Source of the DNA: Nectonema munidae
Lineage: Eukaryota > Nematomorpha > Nectonematoida > Nectonematidae
NCBI GenBank assembly: GCA_030549495.1
Contig: JAUIRK010000916.1
Coordinates: forward strand, 471,501-535,500
Direction of reading: 5' to 3'
DNA: 64,000 nucleotides
Made by a program: the position numbers and the translations under genes
Shown here: positions 1 through 10,452 of the stretch, piece by piece
Position numbering within the stretch: position 1 is the stretch's first letter
Layout of the letters: each line of letters starts with the position of its first letter
The notes under the pieces: generated by a model
Told to the model about the DNA's origin: nothing
What the model saw: the letters and a program-made list of their open reading frames with translations, nothing else
Databases searched by the model: none

Positions 1-871
1 TACCTCTAGATCAGGAAATATATATTTGCACTATTTATCAATGGAAAAATAGTTAATGAGAAGTTTCGAGTGAATTTTCATAATAGTTAGTGAAAACTAA
101 AAAAATTGTAATGAAATTAAGTAGCTTATAATTAAGAATTTATTAGATAATTCTATCAATTCCACTTTTTACTTAACTTAATAAAAGTTAGTAGGACATT
201 TTTAAATTGATATGAAATAATAAAAAAATTACAACAATTTAAATTTTAATAGAGATTAAGACAATAGTATATTTTGCTAAAAACAAATTAAATCATAGGG
301 TGTTTTCATCGAGATGACACAATTGTCCAGCTTGTATCAAACAAGGAAAGGAGGACATGTGACGAACCAACTTTAATTATCCAACCTTAAAAAAACTAAT
401 CAATTTTTCAAAAATCACATATTTTTGTATGATAATCTAGATGTTTCACACTTCTCATTTAAAAATAGAGTAAAACATTACCTTTTAGGTTTAAATAAAT
501 GTACATCTTAACTTTATAGTTTATATTTTTGTTAAAATTTTACTAATATCCTAAAAAATCTAATAACGGCCATACTTGGCTTTTGATTTTTTAGTAATAT
601 TAATTTCAAAAAAAAAAAAAAAAAATTTCAATCTATTCTACATTTATGCTTTAATACATACCTTCAAACTTTTCATACTTATAAATATATACATATATAT
701 GTCTATTAATTATTAGAATGATGATCTTGTAATTGTTTTATTGTTTGTGAAATATTCTCCTTGCTTTTTTTTATCAATAAATCTTCTTCTTCTTCTTAAA
801 AAAAAAAAAAAAAAAACTTTAATTATCGAAAATCTTTATCTAACCAACAACCTAATTAGTTTAGATAAAAT
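1..871. other. AT-rich intergenic DNA, no gene seen
   Basis: I see no coding sequence here. There are poly-A runs near 608-625 and 799-818, the latter directly after a short (TTC)n stretch, which could be an old retroposon tail. The 70-codon frame at 741-953 spans the poly-A run and the SINE and is not a gene. Confidence 0.6.
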
Positions 872-1080
872 GGCGCTGAGTCTTTGTTGGTTGGTTGGTT
901 TGAGATATCAAAGCACTTTCGACCATAAGGCTATATGCTCGCATTATTCTTAAGATGGTTAATCACAGTTTTTGTGAATTTGTTTTTAGAGTTGGGAGCC
1001 TTGGGGATCGAACCCCTGACCTTCAACTGTTAAGCTGGGAGGTACACACTAACAACCATTGAGGCTCGGCGCTGAGTCTT
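872..1080 (-). mobile_element. tRNA-derived SINE, copy 1, with 13-bp target duplication
   Basis: The body (885-1067) is flanked by the perfect duplication GGCGCTGAGTCTT at 872-884 and 1068-1080. Read on the minus strand it starts GAGCCT, which pairs with AGGCTC about 65 bases later like an acceptor stem. It carries a canonical pol III B box (GGTTCGATCCCC), then a tRNA-unrelated body and a short (ACCA)n tail near 885-897. The tRNA-like head and the target duplication are seen directly; the SINE call follows from them. A second copy of the same family is split between 2553-2671 and 9909-9972. It is not a functional tRNA gene because it continues into the SINE body and tail. Confidence 0.9.
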
Positions 1081-1103
1081 CATAAATAAATAAAAGTTGT
1101 AAA

Positions 1104-1245
1104 GAAAATAAATTGAAAACGTTGAATACTTTTATTTAACAAAATACCAGCAATAATATTTTGGTAAGAAGGTCATAGTGACCGAAATATTATGGCTGGT
1201 ATTTTGTTAAATAAAAAATTTACTCAACGTTTTCTAATTAGTTTA
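1104..1245. repeat. Long imperfect hairpin (~50-bp arms)
   Basis: The arms at about 1115-1165 and 1180-1234 are inverted copies sharing TTTATTTAACAAAATACCAG and the outer block GAAAACGTTGA, separated by a loop of roughly 15 bases. It may be a small MITE or a fold-back sequence. No target duplication could be fixed with certainty. Confidence 0.7.
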
Positions 1246-2552
1246 TTTTAATAATGAAATTTTGTTTATTTTTAACTAATGGATAATTCCAGAAACCATA
1301 ATCTAAAAATTTATATATGTTTTTTTATCTAACACATTATCTTAAACAATTAATTTTGATGAAATTATATTAAATGAAACTTTAAGTCGGTTGAATATAA
1401 TTTCTATTTTTAATGTTTGGTATCAATACACATGTTAAAGTTTGGATACATACAAATCAAAAAATGTTTTATATGGGTTTCTTAAAATAGTTAAAGCTGA
1501 ATAAGTAGCCTTTTTAAGAAAAATATAATAAATCTTTTCTTGACGGAGCGAAAAATTTTTTAGAACTATATGAGCATTTTATAAACCAACTATGAATAAT
1601 TATAGTGTGGTACAATAGAACAAGCTTACGAGGTAATCAAAGAGCAGCTTGAAAGCCACTATCAAGATGATCTATCTAATGACTTAATGCATGGAAAAAA
1701 GGTAACAAATAGATTATTTAAAATTACACTTAACTGTAAATGATCAAAGCATAATATTATTAAACGAAAGTAAGGTTATAAAAATATATGGACAAGAAAT
1801 TAATATGAGTAAGTAAACTATATATATATACACATTTAAAAGTCCAAACTATCAAGGGCAAAGTATATATTCCTTTTTAAATAAAATTAAGAAACAATAT
1901 CCAGATAATCAGATTAAAATGGATTTTAATGAGCGCGTGAATGTGGGGAAATTATAAGAATCATTTATATATAAACTTCAAGGTACAAAAATTCCTTTGC
2001 TTGTTCGAGAAGAGTATTGTTAAGATATATCATCCGATTTTAAAGTTTTGCGATTGGAATAAATAAATATTTTTTTTTTACGATGGTTATATAGTTCGGT
2101 GTTAAACCAAGATTGATCAATCATCTTCCTATTTTTAAGTGTTAGAATGAGAAAGCATTTGTTATACATTTCATAAAAACATGAGAAAAAGTATCATAAA
2201 ATAGGTTAACATCATTATACTTTAAAACCAGTAGGACTTTTTACCCAAATACATCCAAATACAAACAAATATGTTCTTTATTTACAAATAAGAACTTGAA
2301 GTTAAAAATAATATTAAATAAATGCTTAAAATATATTTAAGTTTGAACGAGCGCTGGTAATAGAGTATTGTTATATATTTTTATGTCACCCATTTTCTTG
2401 CCAGGCCACACATATTAGTAATTATTTAAATTAAAAAATTATTTTGTTATGTTATCAAACTTAGTATTATAAAATAATTATATTATTATTTATAAATAAT
2501 TATTATATTTTAAGTTATTATTATAATATAAACAATTTTAATTAAAAAAAAA
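1246..2552. other. AT-rich DNA, one weak exon-like stretch
   Basis: No gene is supported. The only notable stretch is 1606-1701, open for 32 codons and bordered by AG on the left and GGTAACA on the right, so it could be a stray exon or a decayed coding fragment. The rest is low-complexity A/T sequence. Confidence 0.5.
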
Positions 2553-2671
2553 TAATGGTTGTTAGGGTGTACCTCTCAGCTTAACAGTTGAAGGTCAGGG
2601 GTTCGATCCCCAAGGCTCCCAACTCTAAAAACAAATTCACAAAAACTGTGATTAACAGTTTTCCATCTTAA
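2553..2671 (+). mobile_element. SINE copy 2, left half (tRNA-like head)
   Basis: This is the same tRNA-derived SINE as at 885-1067, here on the plus strand, with the B box GGTTCGATCCCC near 2600. It runs to CCATCTTAA at 2663-2671 and then stops. Copy 1 continues past that TTAA into GAATAATGCG. Here the continuation is found 7.2 kb away at 9913, so the SINE has been split by an insertion into its TTAA. Confidence 0.9.
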
Positions 2672-2769
2672 CCCTATTAGTGCTGGGTAAAATTTGTCTG
2701 CTCAAGTACCGAGGGCGTAAAGTTCCCCCTATTTTTCTCAGATATTAATAAGTTTTTATAAATATTTTT

Positions 2770-3229
2770 AATGTTACATATATATTTCAACTATGCTGAA
2801 TTCAGTGGTGATGTTCATTTTTTTTTATCAAAATCAATCAAACCAGTCAAAAAATTAATTTATATTTGACAGCTCATCTCAAAAAGGAACTTTTTATTTA
2901 AATAATTATGTTTTTTACGCATGTATACCCATTTTCAAATATGCTGGATTCAGTGATGATATTAATTTTTTATGAAAAATAAATCAAACCTGTCAAAAAA
3001 TTGATCTAAATGTGACAGCTCATCTCAAAAAGGAACTTTTTATCTAAATAAGTATATAAAGTTTTTTACACATGTATACCCATTTTCAAATATGCTGAAT
3101 TCAGTGGTGATATTCATTTTTTATGAAAATCAATCAAACCTGTCAAAAAATTGATCTAAATGTGACAGCTCATCTCAAAAAGGAACTTTTTATCTAAATA
3201 AGTATATAAAGTTTTTTACACATGTATAC
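2770..3229. repeat. Tandem array A (~150-bp monomer), copy A, left part
   Basis: Head-to-tail monomers of about 150 bp, counted from the recurring ACACATGTATAC (for example 3071 to 3221). Each monomer contains the palindrome CTGAATTCAG, the dyad CTGTCA...TGACAG and a conserved AAAAAGGAACTTTTTATCTA. The array is broken at 3230 by the hAT insertion and resumes at 6132. Confidence 0.9.
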
Positions 3230-6131
3230 TAGGGTGCTTTTAAAAAATAAAAGTCTTCATTTTAATGCATACAACTCGTTATTCTATGAGGTTTTTGTTA
3301 AAAATCAGTATGTAAAAATTTTTTTTTGTCAGTTAAGATTTTCAACTTGCGTAAGCTATGTAGAAAGGTTGTAAAATGTCAGTTTTTTCTCAGTTTTAAA
3401 ATTTATAAAAAATTTATTTAGATTATCTGAAATTATTTTTTCGTAATATCTTTCATGTATTTTTTACGTATATTGTCTTATTTTATCTATTTATCACTTA
3501 GTAATAATAGTTTTTTTTTATCAAAGATGGTAAAAGCATAACTTAATTTTATAATTTTGTTTAGTAAAAAATGTACATAAAAATATCATTATTTTTTTGT
3601 TAGAAAAATGTTTAAATTTTTTTAATGGCATCGGGAACTAGATCGAAAAAATCAATTTGGCTTATTGGATCCCCTAATCCAACAATACCTGCCCAGAAAC
3701 TTCCATCTAAAGAAGAAGTTCTTCGTTATTTAATGTTTCTTCACATAGAAATGAATGAAACACTAGCACAAAGTGTGAAACAAACTGCCTTAGATATTAT
3801 GAAAATTTGGTCTTCAGAAGGGATTCCTACAAAACATCTTCCTGCAGTAGTCTCCCATGTTAAAAAATTACACACTACTTGGCAGAGTTTGAAGAAAAGC
3901 ATTCATCGTAAAACTATTACTAATGAAAAAAAACAAAAAAAATTCAAAAATGACATCAAAGAGTTGTTTGATATAGCTCATGCTAATGCTATGAAAATGA
4001 TAACTATTGATCAAGATAGGGAGTTTCTTGCTTCGCAAAGAAAAAAAGGACGCCCGGGAAAGATTGGAAGTATTGACTTTAAGACAGCAAATACCTTAAA
4101 TAAAATTGAAAGACGCAAAGAGGAAGAGTTGAAGAGAAAAGAAAGATCAATAAAGGAGATGAATGTTGTTTCTGAAACCATTAGTCTGAAATCCTTTTCT
4201 TCAAGCTCTACAGAATCTAGTCCAAATAAGCAATCATCTAGTTCATTTGACTATCCCGCTTCCAATCCTTCTAAAAAAAGAAAAAAGAGAACACATGCTG
4301 TTTCATCTGAAGTAGCAGAAGTTTTGGATAGGACTCTTCTTAACAATCGTTCAGCAAGTCGGGTTTTATTTACATTTGCTAAGCAATTTGAGCATAGCAT
4401 AAATGGGTTTTCTTTAAGTCCTAGTGCAATTCGATCCACTCGTATTAAATGCAGAAAGCAACATGCCGAAAAAATAAAGCAAAATTTTAAGGTTAGCACC
4501 CCGCTAATAATTCATTGGCATTCAAAAGTGATGCTGGATCTAACTGGAAATGTTAAAATTGACAGATTGCCAATTCTAGTGACTGGAAAGGGATTTTCAA
4601 AAATTCTTTCAATTCCAAAGCTTAAAACGGCAAAAGCAGAAGAAACATCTGAGGCAATTTTATTTACTTTAAAAGAGTGGAATTTAACCAGATATGTTAG
4701 AGGAATGTGCTTTGACACTACTGCTGTAAATACTGGAGTACAGAATGGCGTTAGGGTTAGTGTTGAAAGAATGCTTGATCGGCAACTTCTTCATTTTCCT
4801 TGTCGGCATCATATTTTAGAACTTGTCTTAGGCGCTGTTTATAGTTCCTTTTTTGATGATGCGACTTCGGGATCTGAACTTACTTTGTTTCAAACTTTTA
4901 GAGAGGCTTGGAATAATTTCGACTTAACGCAGTATATAACTGCTGTTGATGATGAAAATATTATTAATGAAATTAATCCTTGGGCTGATTCTATTATTCA
5001 ACATGCTAAAAATCTTTTAAACCAGAACCATCCGCGTGACGACTACAAAGAACTTCTTCAACTAACAATTATATTTCTTGGAGGCGTACCTTGTGGTTAT
5101 CAAATTCCCACATTTATGAAGCCAGGAGCCGTTCATCGAGCTCGTTGGATGGCTAAAGCAATCTATTGTTTTAAAATTTGGATGTTTCAGAAGCAGTTTT
5201 TATGTTATATATTCAAACAAAAGTTAGAAAAAATTGTGCCAAATTCTTTAGAAAGTTTAATTGAAAAAATTAGACAATTTTGTCTTTTTGTTGCCAATCA
5301 CTATGTTAAAGCTTGGTTTGATGCTAGAAATGCTTCTTTTGCTCCAAAAAATGATCTTGAGTTACTTCAAGTGCTAAAGACTTCAAACCTTCCTGCTTAT
5401 GAAAAAATGAGTCGTCATTTATGGTATCTGAGTGAAGTAAATATTGCACTTGCTCTCTTTGATGAAAGAATAGATTCTTCAGAAAAAACTGCTATGGTAA
5501 AAAATATAAAATATGTTGAAGGCTCAGAAGATCCAGCTCGAAAAGTTTGGCTTCCTAATCCAGAAGGTAAAAAACTATCTGATCTTTGCTCTTCACAAAC
5601 TAAAACTTTGTTTTCCCTTCTTGAACTTCCTGATGACTTTCTTAAAGAAAATGATCCATTAAAATGGGAAAACCACCCATCTTATATTGAAGCAAAACAA
5701 ATTGTTGACTCTCGTTAATGATGTTGCGGAAAGAGGTGTAGCGTTGATCCAAGACTTCACCAAGGCTGGTAGAACAAAAAACGAGAGTCAAATGCAGCAG
5801 CTTATACAAATAAGTAGAAGAAAATAGATTAAAATATCCAGACGCCTCATTAAAATATTTAATAAATTAGTTATCTACTTTATTATTTTTTATTTATTAA
5901 AAAATTACTTTCAATTTTTTGTTTAATCAGTAAAGTTATCTTAGTGGTATTTTTACTTACTTATATCCTTTTTAAGGAATGTTTAGAAGCTTTGCGCAAG
6001 TTCTAATTCATATTCAATCTAAACTAAATTTTGAATACTATATTTTTTTTTGTTAGCCTCACCATTTACAGGGTTGTTTGAACGGCTTTTTATAATTTAT
6101 TTTTTTTATATAGTAGATAAAAGCACCCTAA
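3230..6131 (+). mobile_element. hAT-superfamily DNA transposon, nearly complete
   Basis: Terminal inverted repeats TAGGGTGCTTTT (3230-3241) and AAAAGCACCCTA (6120-6131) are flanked by the perfect 8-bp target duplication ATGTATAC (3222-3229 and 6132-6139). An 8-bp duplication is diagnostic of hAT. The target is one monomer of tandem array A, and the two flanks rejoin to restore a normal monomer. The 2.9-kb element carries one long gene (3625-5718) with about 390 bp of leader and 300-400 bp of trailer. Clean ends and a nearly whole gene imply a fairly recent insertion, younger than the TTAA element that hosts it. Confidence 0.93.
3625..5718 (+). CDS. hAT-like transposase, C-terminus out of frame
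   Basis: This 697-codon open frame is inside the hAT element. The N-terminal ~150 residues form a helical domain with no obvious zinc finger. Residues ~160-225 are a Lys/Ser-rich linker with KKRKKR, a likely nuclear signal. The catalytic half has CFDTTAVNTG around residue 370, which fits the second-Asp region of hAT enzymes, and the C-x2-H motif PCRHHILEL about 30 residues later, typical of hAT. Later come a conserved Trp/Glu region (RHLWYLSEVN) and a short tail. The frame stops at TAA 5716-5718, but the overlapping frame stays open to a TAG at 5825-5827 and encodes LVNDVAERGVALIQDF, which looks like the proper family C-terminus. So the copy probably has one frameshift near 5700-5713 and lacks its last ~38 residues. 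The family is assigned from the duplication length and the C-x2-H motif; I do not recognise the precise subgroup. Confidence 0.85.
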   Translation: MASGTRSKKSIWLIGSPNPTIPAQKLPSKEEVLRYLMFLHIEMNETLAQSVKQTALDIMKIWSSEGIPTKHLPAVVSHVKKLHTTWQSLKKSIHRKTITNEKKQKKFKNDIKELFDIAHANAMKMITIDQDREFLASQRKKGRPGKIGSIDFKTANTLNKIERRKEEELKRKERSIKEMNVVSETISLKSFSSSSTESSPNKQSSSSFDYPASNPSKKRKKRTHAVSSEVAEVLDRTLLNNRSASRVLFTFAKQFEHSINGFSLSPSAIRSTRIKCRKQHAEKIKQNFKVSTPLIIHWHSKVMLDLTGNVKIDRLPILVTGKGFSKILSIPKLKTAKAEETSEAILFTLKEWNLTRYVRGMCFDTTAVNTGVQNGVRVSVERMLDRQLLHFPCRHHILELVLGAVYSSFFDDATSGSELTLFQTFREAWNNFDLTQYITAVDDENIINEINPWADSIIQHAKNLLNQNHPRDDYKELLQLTIIFLGGVPCGYQIPTFMKPGAVHRARWMAKAIYCFKIWMFQKQFLCYIFKQKLEKIVPNSLESLIEKIRQFCLFVANHYVKAWFDARNASFAPKNDLELLQVLKTSNLPAYEKMSRHLWYLSEVNIALALFDERIDSSEKTAMVKNIKYVEGSEDPARKVWLPNPEGKKLSDLCSSQTKTLFSLLELPDDFLKENDPLKWENHPSYIEAKQIVDSR

Positions 6132-7010
6132 TGTATACCATTTTCAAATATGCTGAATTCAGTGGTGATATTCAATTTTTATAAAAATCAATCAAACCTG
6201 TCAAAAAATTGATCTAAATGTGACAGCTCATCTCAAAAAGGAACTTTTTATCTAAATAAGTATATAAAGTTTTTTACACATGTATACCCATTTTCAAATA
6301 TGGTGAATTCAGTGGTGATATTCATTTTTTATGAAAATTAATTAAACCTGTCAAAAAATTGATCTAAATGTGACAGCTCATCTCAAAAAGGAACTTTTTA
6401 TCTAAAGCTCATCTCAAAAAGGAACTTTTTATCTAAATAAGTATATAAAGTTTTTTACACATGTAAACCCATTTTCAAATATGCTGAATTCAGTGGTGAT
6501 ATTCATTTTTTATGAAAATCAATTAAACCTGTCAAAAAATGATCTAAATGTGACAGCTCATCTCAACTACGAACTTTTTATCTAAATAAGTATATAAAGT
6601 TTTTTACACATGTATACCCATTTTCAAATATGCTGAATTCAGTGGTGATATTCATTTTTTATGAAAATCATTCAAACCTGTCAAAAAAGTGATTTACATA
6701 TTGCAGCTCATCTCAAAAAAGAAACTTTTTATCTAAATAATTATATGTTTTTTACACATATACACCCATTTTCAAGCATGCTGAATTCAGCGGTGATATT
6801 CATTTTTTTTTATAAAAATCAATTAAAGTTATCAAAGCATTGATTTATATATGACAGCTCATCTTAAAAAGAAACTTTTTATCTAAGTAATAATATAAAG
6901 TTTTTTACACATATATACCCATTTTTAAGCATGCGTAATTCAGTGGTGATATTCATTTTTTTATAAAAATCAATCAAAACAGTCAAAAAATTGATTTATC
7001 CCAAAAAGAA
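6132..7010. repeat. Tandem array A, copy A, right part
   Basis: The ~150-bp monomers resume after the hAT element. About six are recognisable, with increasing divergence rightwards. One carries a ~40-bp internal duplication of the CTCATCTCAAAAAGGAAC segment near 6380-6430. From about 6990 the repeat fades into unique core sequence. Confidence 0.88.
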
Positions 7011-7329
7011 AGGTTCAGGCACAGTTTTTTAAATTAGAGAATTACGTTTAATAGAAAGTATAGGGAGGTTATGATGTTTACCGTGTATGGCATTTTACAC
7101 ACATATGCCCATTTTCAAGTAGGCTGTGTTTACTGGTTATATTCCTTTTTTTTTATAAATATTAGTCAAACCTGACAAAATAATTTAAATATGACAGCCC
7201 ATATCAAAATTAAAATTTTAATTCTTTTAAAGTTTTTATACATTTCAAGTATGCAGAATTTAATGGTAATATTCATTATTTATGAAATCAATAAAACCTG
7301 TCAAAAAATCGATTAAACCTGTAAATCAA

Positions 7330-8060
7330 TGTTAAATATATAAACATAAAAATAACTTCTACTTGCAGTATTTCTCTGGTAATTATTTTCTTAATTTATT
7401 TAATAAACCAACTTTAGATGTTTAATTTACTCAAAATATTTCATTCTACAGTAACTTATGTAACTCGATAGGACCTCCATCTTTTTGGCTACAAATTCGT
7501 TATCGGCTCGTAGTCTCTACCTCATATTATATTTTACAGTATGTAATTTTGGTATTCATTCTATGATCATCCTTTCTTGGTAGCTCTTTTTTCATTAGAA
7601 ATTTATATTCTTCAATGTGTGTTCGAAAATTTTTTTATAAAGATAAAATTACTTTTTTCCTCTCTCAAAGCATTCTGATTAAAGAATCTTCTTGATGATC
7701 TTAGACTTTTTTTTCAGTATTGTGTATTTTATTATCAGGCCTGAATATTTGTCAACCAATCTCATTTCAAAGGTTTTTTTCTGATGAATCATTCGTGATG
7801 TTGATTGTTCAATTACAAAAAGTTGTCAACGTTCTTCATCTAAAAAATGATCTCTTTGACACAAAAGGAAAAAGATGGACAAATTCAATTTAAATTAAAA
7901 ATATCTTGATAGTGACTAAATTCTCACATATTGGCATCTGTGCCATTTTTGATAAATCTGACTATTCTAAATTTTCAGATTTTATACCCATCTTAGCTAA
8001 ATGTTAACTGTAATCCTAGATGATAAGCTATAGATTTAAATATTTTTAATTTTTAAAAGA
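7330..8060 (-). pseudogene. Core of TTAA element copy A with unidentified coding relic
   Basis: The sequence here is unique rather than tandem and nearly identical to 23810-24570 in copy B. On the minus strand broken frames read like the protein fragment better preserved at 53707-54033 and at 63001-63261. Shared short motifs include KxMEVL followed by a Tyr-Ile pair, and a Lys-rich stretch. Several stops interrupt it. I do not recognise the family; the protein would be basic, about 150-200 residues, without an obvious catalytic motif. Conservation of reading direction and motifs at four loci is the only argument that this was coding. Confidence 0.5.
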
Positions 8061-8084
8061 GGAACTTCTTTTTCACAGTCAAAA

Positions 8085-9530
8085 TATTTTTGAAGACAGT
8101 ATCTAGAAGTAAACCGCAAATCTTATTCAAGCTTTCAGATATTTTAAAACCATAAATGCCAAACCTGAGTCCAAAAATGAAACCACATCTTCCATTTGGC
8201 ATATAAACAGATATTTTATTTAAATTTCAAAAATATTTCTGTAGACATTAGACGTAAATCGAAAATTTGATTGACACTTTCAGACATTTAAAACATCTAA
8301 TTGCAAAAAATGATTTAGGAAATAAAAATTATCATGGTCGAATTGGTATAAAAACATATATTTAATGTAAAATTAGAGAGAATATTTTGGGATATAGTTT
8401 TCAGGCATAAACCGCAAATTTGATTGACACTTGCAGTAAAACCTCTAAATGCGAAAACTGTGTTCAGAAATGAAATCATCATGATCTATTTGCTATAAAA
8501 ACAAATTTTAGAACTAAACGCAAATTTAATTGATACGTATATGTATTTTCAAATTCAAACTGCAAAAATTGAGTCCATAAATGAAACTAGCATGGTTGAT
8601 TTGGTATAAAAACCTATATTTAATTGTAAAATTTGAATTAATGTTTTTGGAGACAATTTTTTAAAGTAAATCGCAAATTTGATTAACACTTGTAGGTATT
8701 TTCACATCCTAAATGTAAAAAATGAGTTCAGAAATGAAAACAGCATGATTAATTTGGTATAAAAACATATTTCAAGAGAATATTTTTGGAGACAATTTTC
8801 AGAAGTAAACCGCAAATTTGATTAATACTTATAGGTATTTTCAAATCCTAAATGTAAAAAATGAGTTCAAAAATGAAAACAGCATGATCGATTTGGTATA
8901 AAAACAAATATTTCATGTAAAATTGAGAGAATATTTTTGAAGATAGCTTTTAGAAGTAAACCATAAATTTTGACTGATATTTTAAAACCTCTAAATGTGA
9001 AAAATGAGTTCAGTAATGAAAACAGAATGGTTGATTTGGTATAAAACATATATTTCATTGTAAAATTTGAATGAATGTTTTTGGAGACAATTTTTATAAG
9101 TAAACCGCAAATTTGATTGACAATTATAGGTATTTTCACATCCTAAACGTAAAAAATGAGTCCAGAAATGAAACCAGCATGGCCGATTTAATATAACACA
9201 TATTTCATTGTAAAATTTGAATGAATGTTTTTGGAGATAATTTTTTAAAGTAAACCGCAAATTTGATTAACACTTATAGGTATTTCCAGATCCTAAACGT
9301 AAAAAAATTAGTCCAGAAATGAAACCAGCATGGCCGATTTAGTATAACACATATCTTTTATGTAAAATGTGAAGGAATGTTTTTGGAGACAATTTTCATA
9401 AGTAAACCGCAAATTTGGTTAATACTTATAGGTATTTTCAAATCCTAAATGTAAAAAATGAGTCCAGAAATGAAAACATCATGACCGATTTAGTATAAAA
9501 ACATATATTTTATGTAAAATTTGAAGGTAT
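8085..9530. repeat. Tandem array B (~150-bp monomer), copy A
   Basis: About ten head-to-tail monomers marked by GTAAACCGCAAATTTGATT (for example near 9103, 9252 and 9402, spacing 149-150 bp). The sequence differs from array A although the period is the same. Copy B of the element has only about four of these monomers (25020-25620), so the array has expanded or contracted since the copies separated. The 89- and 90-codon minus frames at 8867-9260 are repeat read-through, not genes. Confidence 0.88.
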
Positions 9531-9908
9531 ATTTTATTTGATATATTTTTGATCAATCAAAATTTTGATTGACATTTTCTAAAAAGTAGCCATGATTATT
9601 TGAAAAATTAAATATATAAAGTGTTATGCGTTCCAAACTGTATATAATTCAAAATTTTCAGGGTATTATATAATATAGATCCTAAGTTATAAGGTTAAGT
9701 ACAGATAATGTCAAAATTTTGCTGAAAAATTTTAATTTTTGATTTTGATTGACAGTTTTGGACATGAAGGGGTCATTCAACTACCATGAAAATGGTTTCA
9801 AAAGATGCAGCTAGCGATTTTAGGAAAAGTCACAAAATTTGAAGGGATATGATTCAGCCAATTTTCTACAATTAATTTTTTAGTGAAGGGGGGGGGGAAC
9901 TAATAGGG

Positions 9909-9972
9909 TTAAGCATAATGCGAACATATAGCCTTACGATTGAAAGTGCTTTGATATCTCAAACCAACCAAA
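9909..9972 (+). mobile_element. SINE copy 2, right half
   Basis: After the right TTAA the sequence GCATAATGCGAACATATAGC continues the SINE body exactly where copy 1 continues after its TTAA, through CTTTGATATCTCAAACCAACC. This fixes the right edge of the TTAA element to the base. Confidence 0.88.
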
Positions 9973-10452
9973 TTCAATATCAAATTAATAATTTATATTA
10001 GTTTTATCCTGAGAATAATTCTTCTATGTATATTTAACTTATTCTTTGAATATTTAAATTTGTTTTCATCTGTTTGGGTATATTTGGGTGTATTTGGGTA
10101 AAAATTCTCACCCCTTTAAAACTGGTGACCAGCTAAAAGAAGCGAGTTTTTCGTTAGAAATATTTTTGTGAGAAAAAGTAGGATTTGTGAGAAAAAGTGT
10201 GAGCAAAAGTAGAACTAGAAAAAAATGGCTGTAAGAGACAAAATTTGAAAGATGGTCAAGGGACTCATGATTCAAAACTGAACGATCTTACATGATGTTT
10301 GAAATTTACAAAAATATTGTTAATCAAAGATTGAGATTTATTATAATGGTTGAAACGTGTAGCTTGTTTATGAGAGGAATAAAGTGAAAAGATAATAAAT
10401 CATTGGAAAATTCTAGATAAAATCTATTGGATTCTAAGTTTAATAAATTTTA
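9973..10452. other. Non-coding AT-rich DNA
   Basis: I see nothing recognisable except a short (TATTTGGGTG)n-like stretch at 10076-10100. Confidence 0.5.

Larger units (their letters stand above)
2668..9912. mobile_element. Large piggyBac-type TTAA element, copy A, with internal ~150-bp arrays
   Basis: The element is bounded by TTAA at 2668-2671 and at 9909-9912. Its ends read CCCTATTAGT... and ...ACTAATAGGG, a terminal inverted repeat of at least 10 bp. A TTAA target plus a CCC start is the hallmark of piggyBac. The boundaries are proved by the split SINE, whose uninterrupted homologue contains one TTAA. From left to right it holds a ~100-bp leader, tandem array A (interrupted by a hAT element), a core of about 1 kb with a degraded coding relic, tandem array B of different sequence, and a ~350-bp right end containing GATTGACAGTTTTGGACATG. 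No piggyBac transposase is present, so it was moved in trans. Similar structures occur at 21954-26033, 29784-34788 and 11435-12107. A Helentron-type element with satellites was considered, but the TTAA duplication argues against it. Confidence 0.85.

Noticed and set aside
1000-1067. Possible functional tRNA gene on the minus strand
   Set aside because: The B box and acceptor pairing are good, but the sequence continues into a SINE body and tail with a target duplication, and a sibling copy exists.
4251-4718. Minus-strand frames of 68 and 82 codons inside the hAT gene
   Set aside because: They are antisense shadows of the transposase, whose plus-strand frame has recognisable motifs.
8867-9260. 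Two overlapping ~90-codon minus-strand frames
   Set aside because: They are read-through of ~150-bp tandem monomers; the period of 150 is divisible by three, so frames stay open by repetition.
2668-9912. Helitron/Helentron-type element with central satellite
   Set aside because: The insertion duplicates TTAA and has inverted CCCTATTAGT ends; Helitrons make no duplication and have no such inverted repeats.
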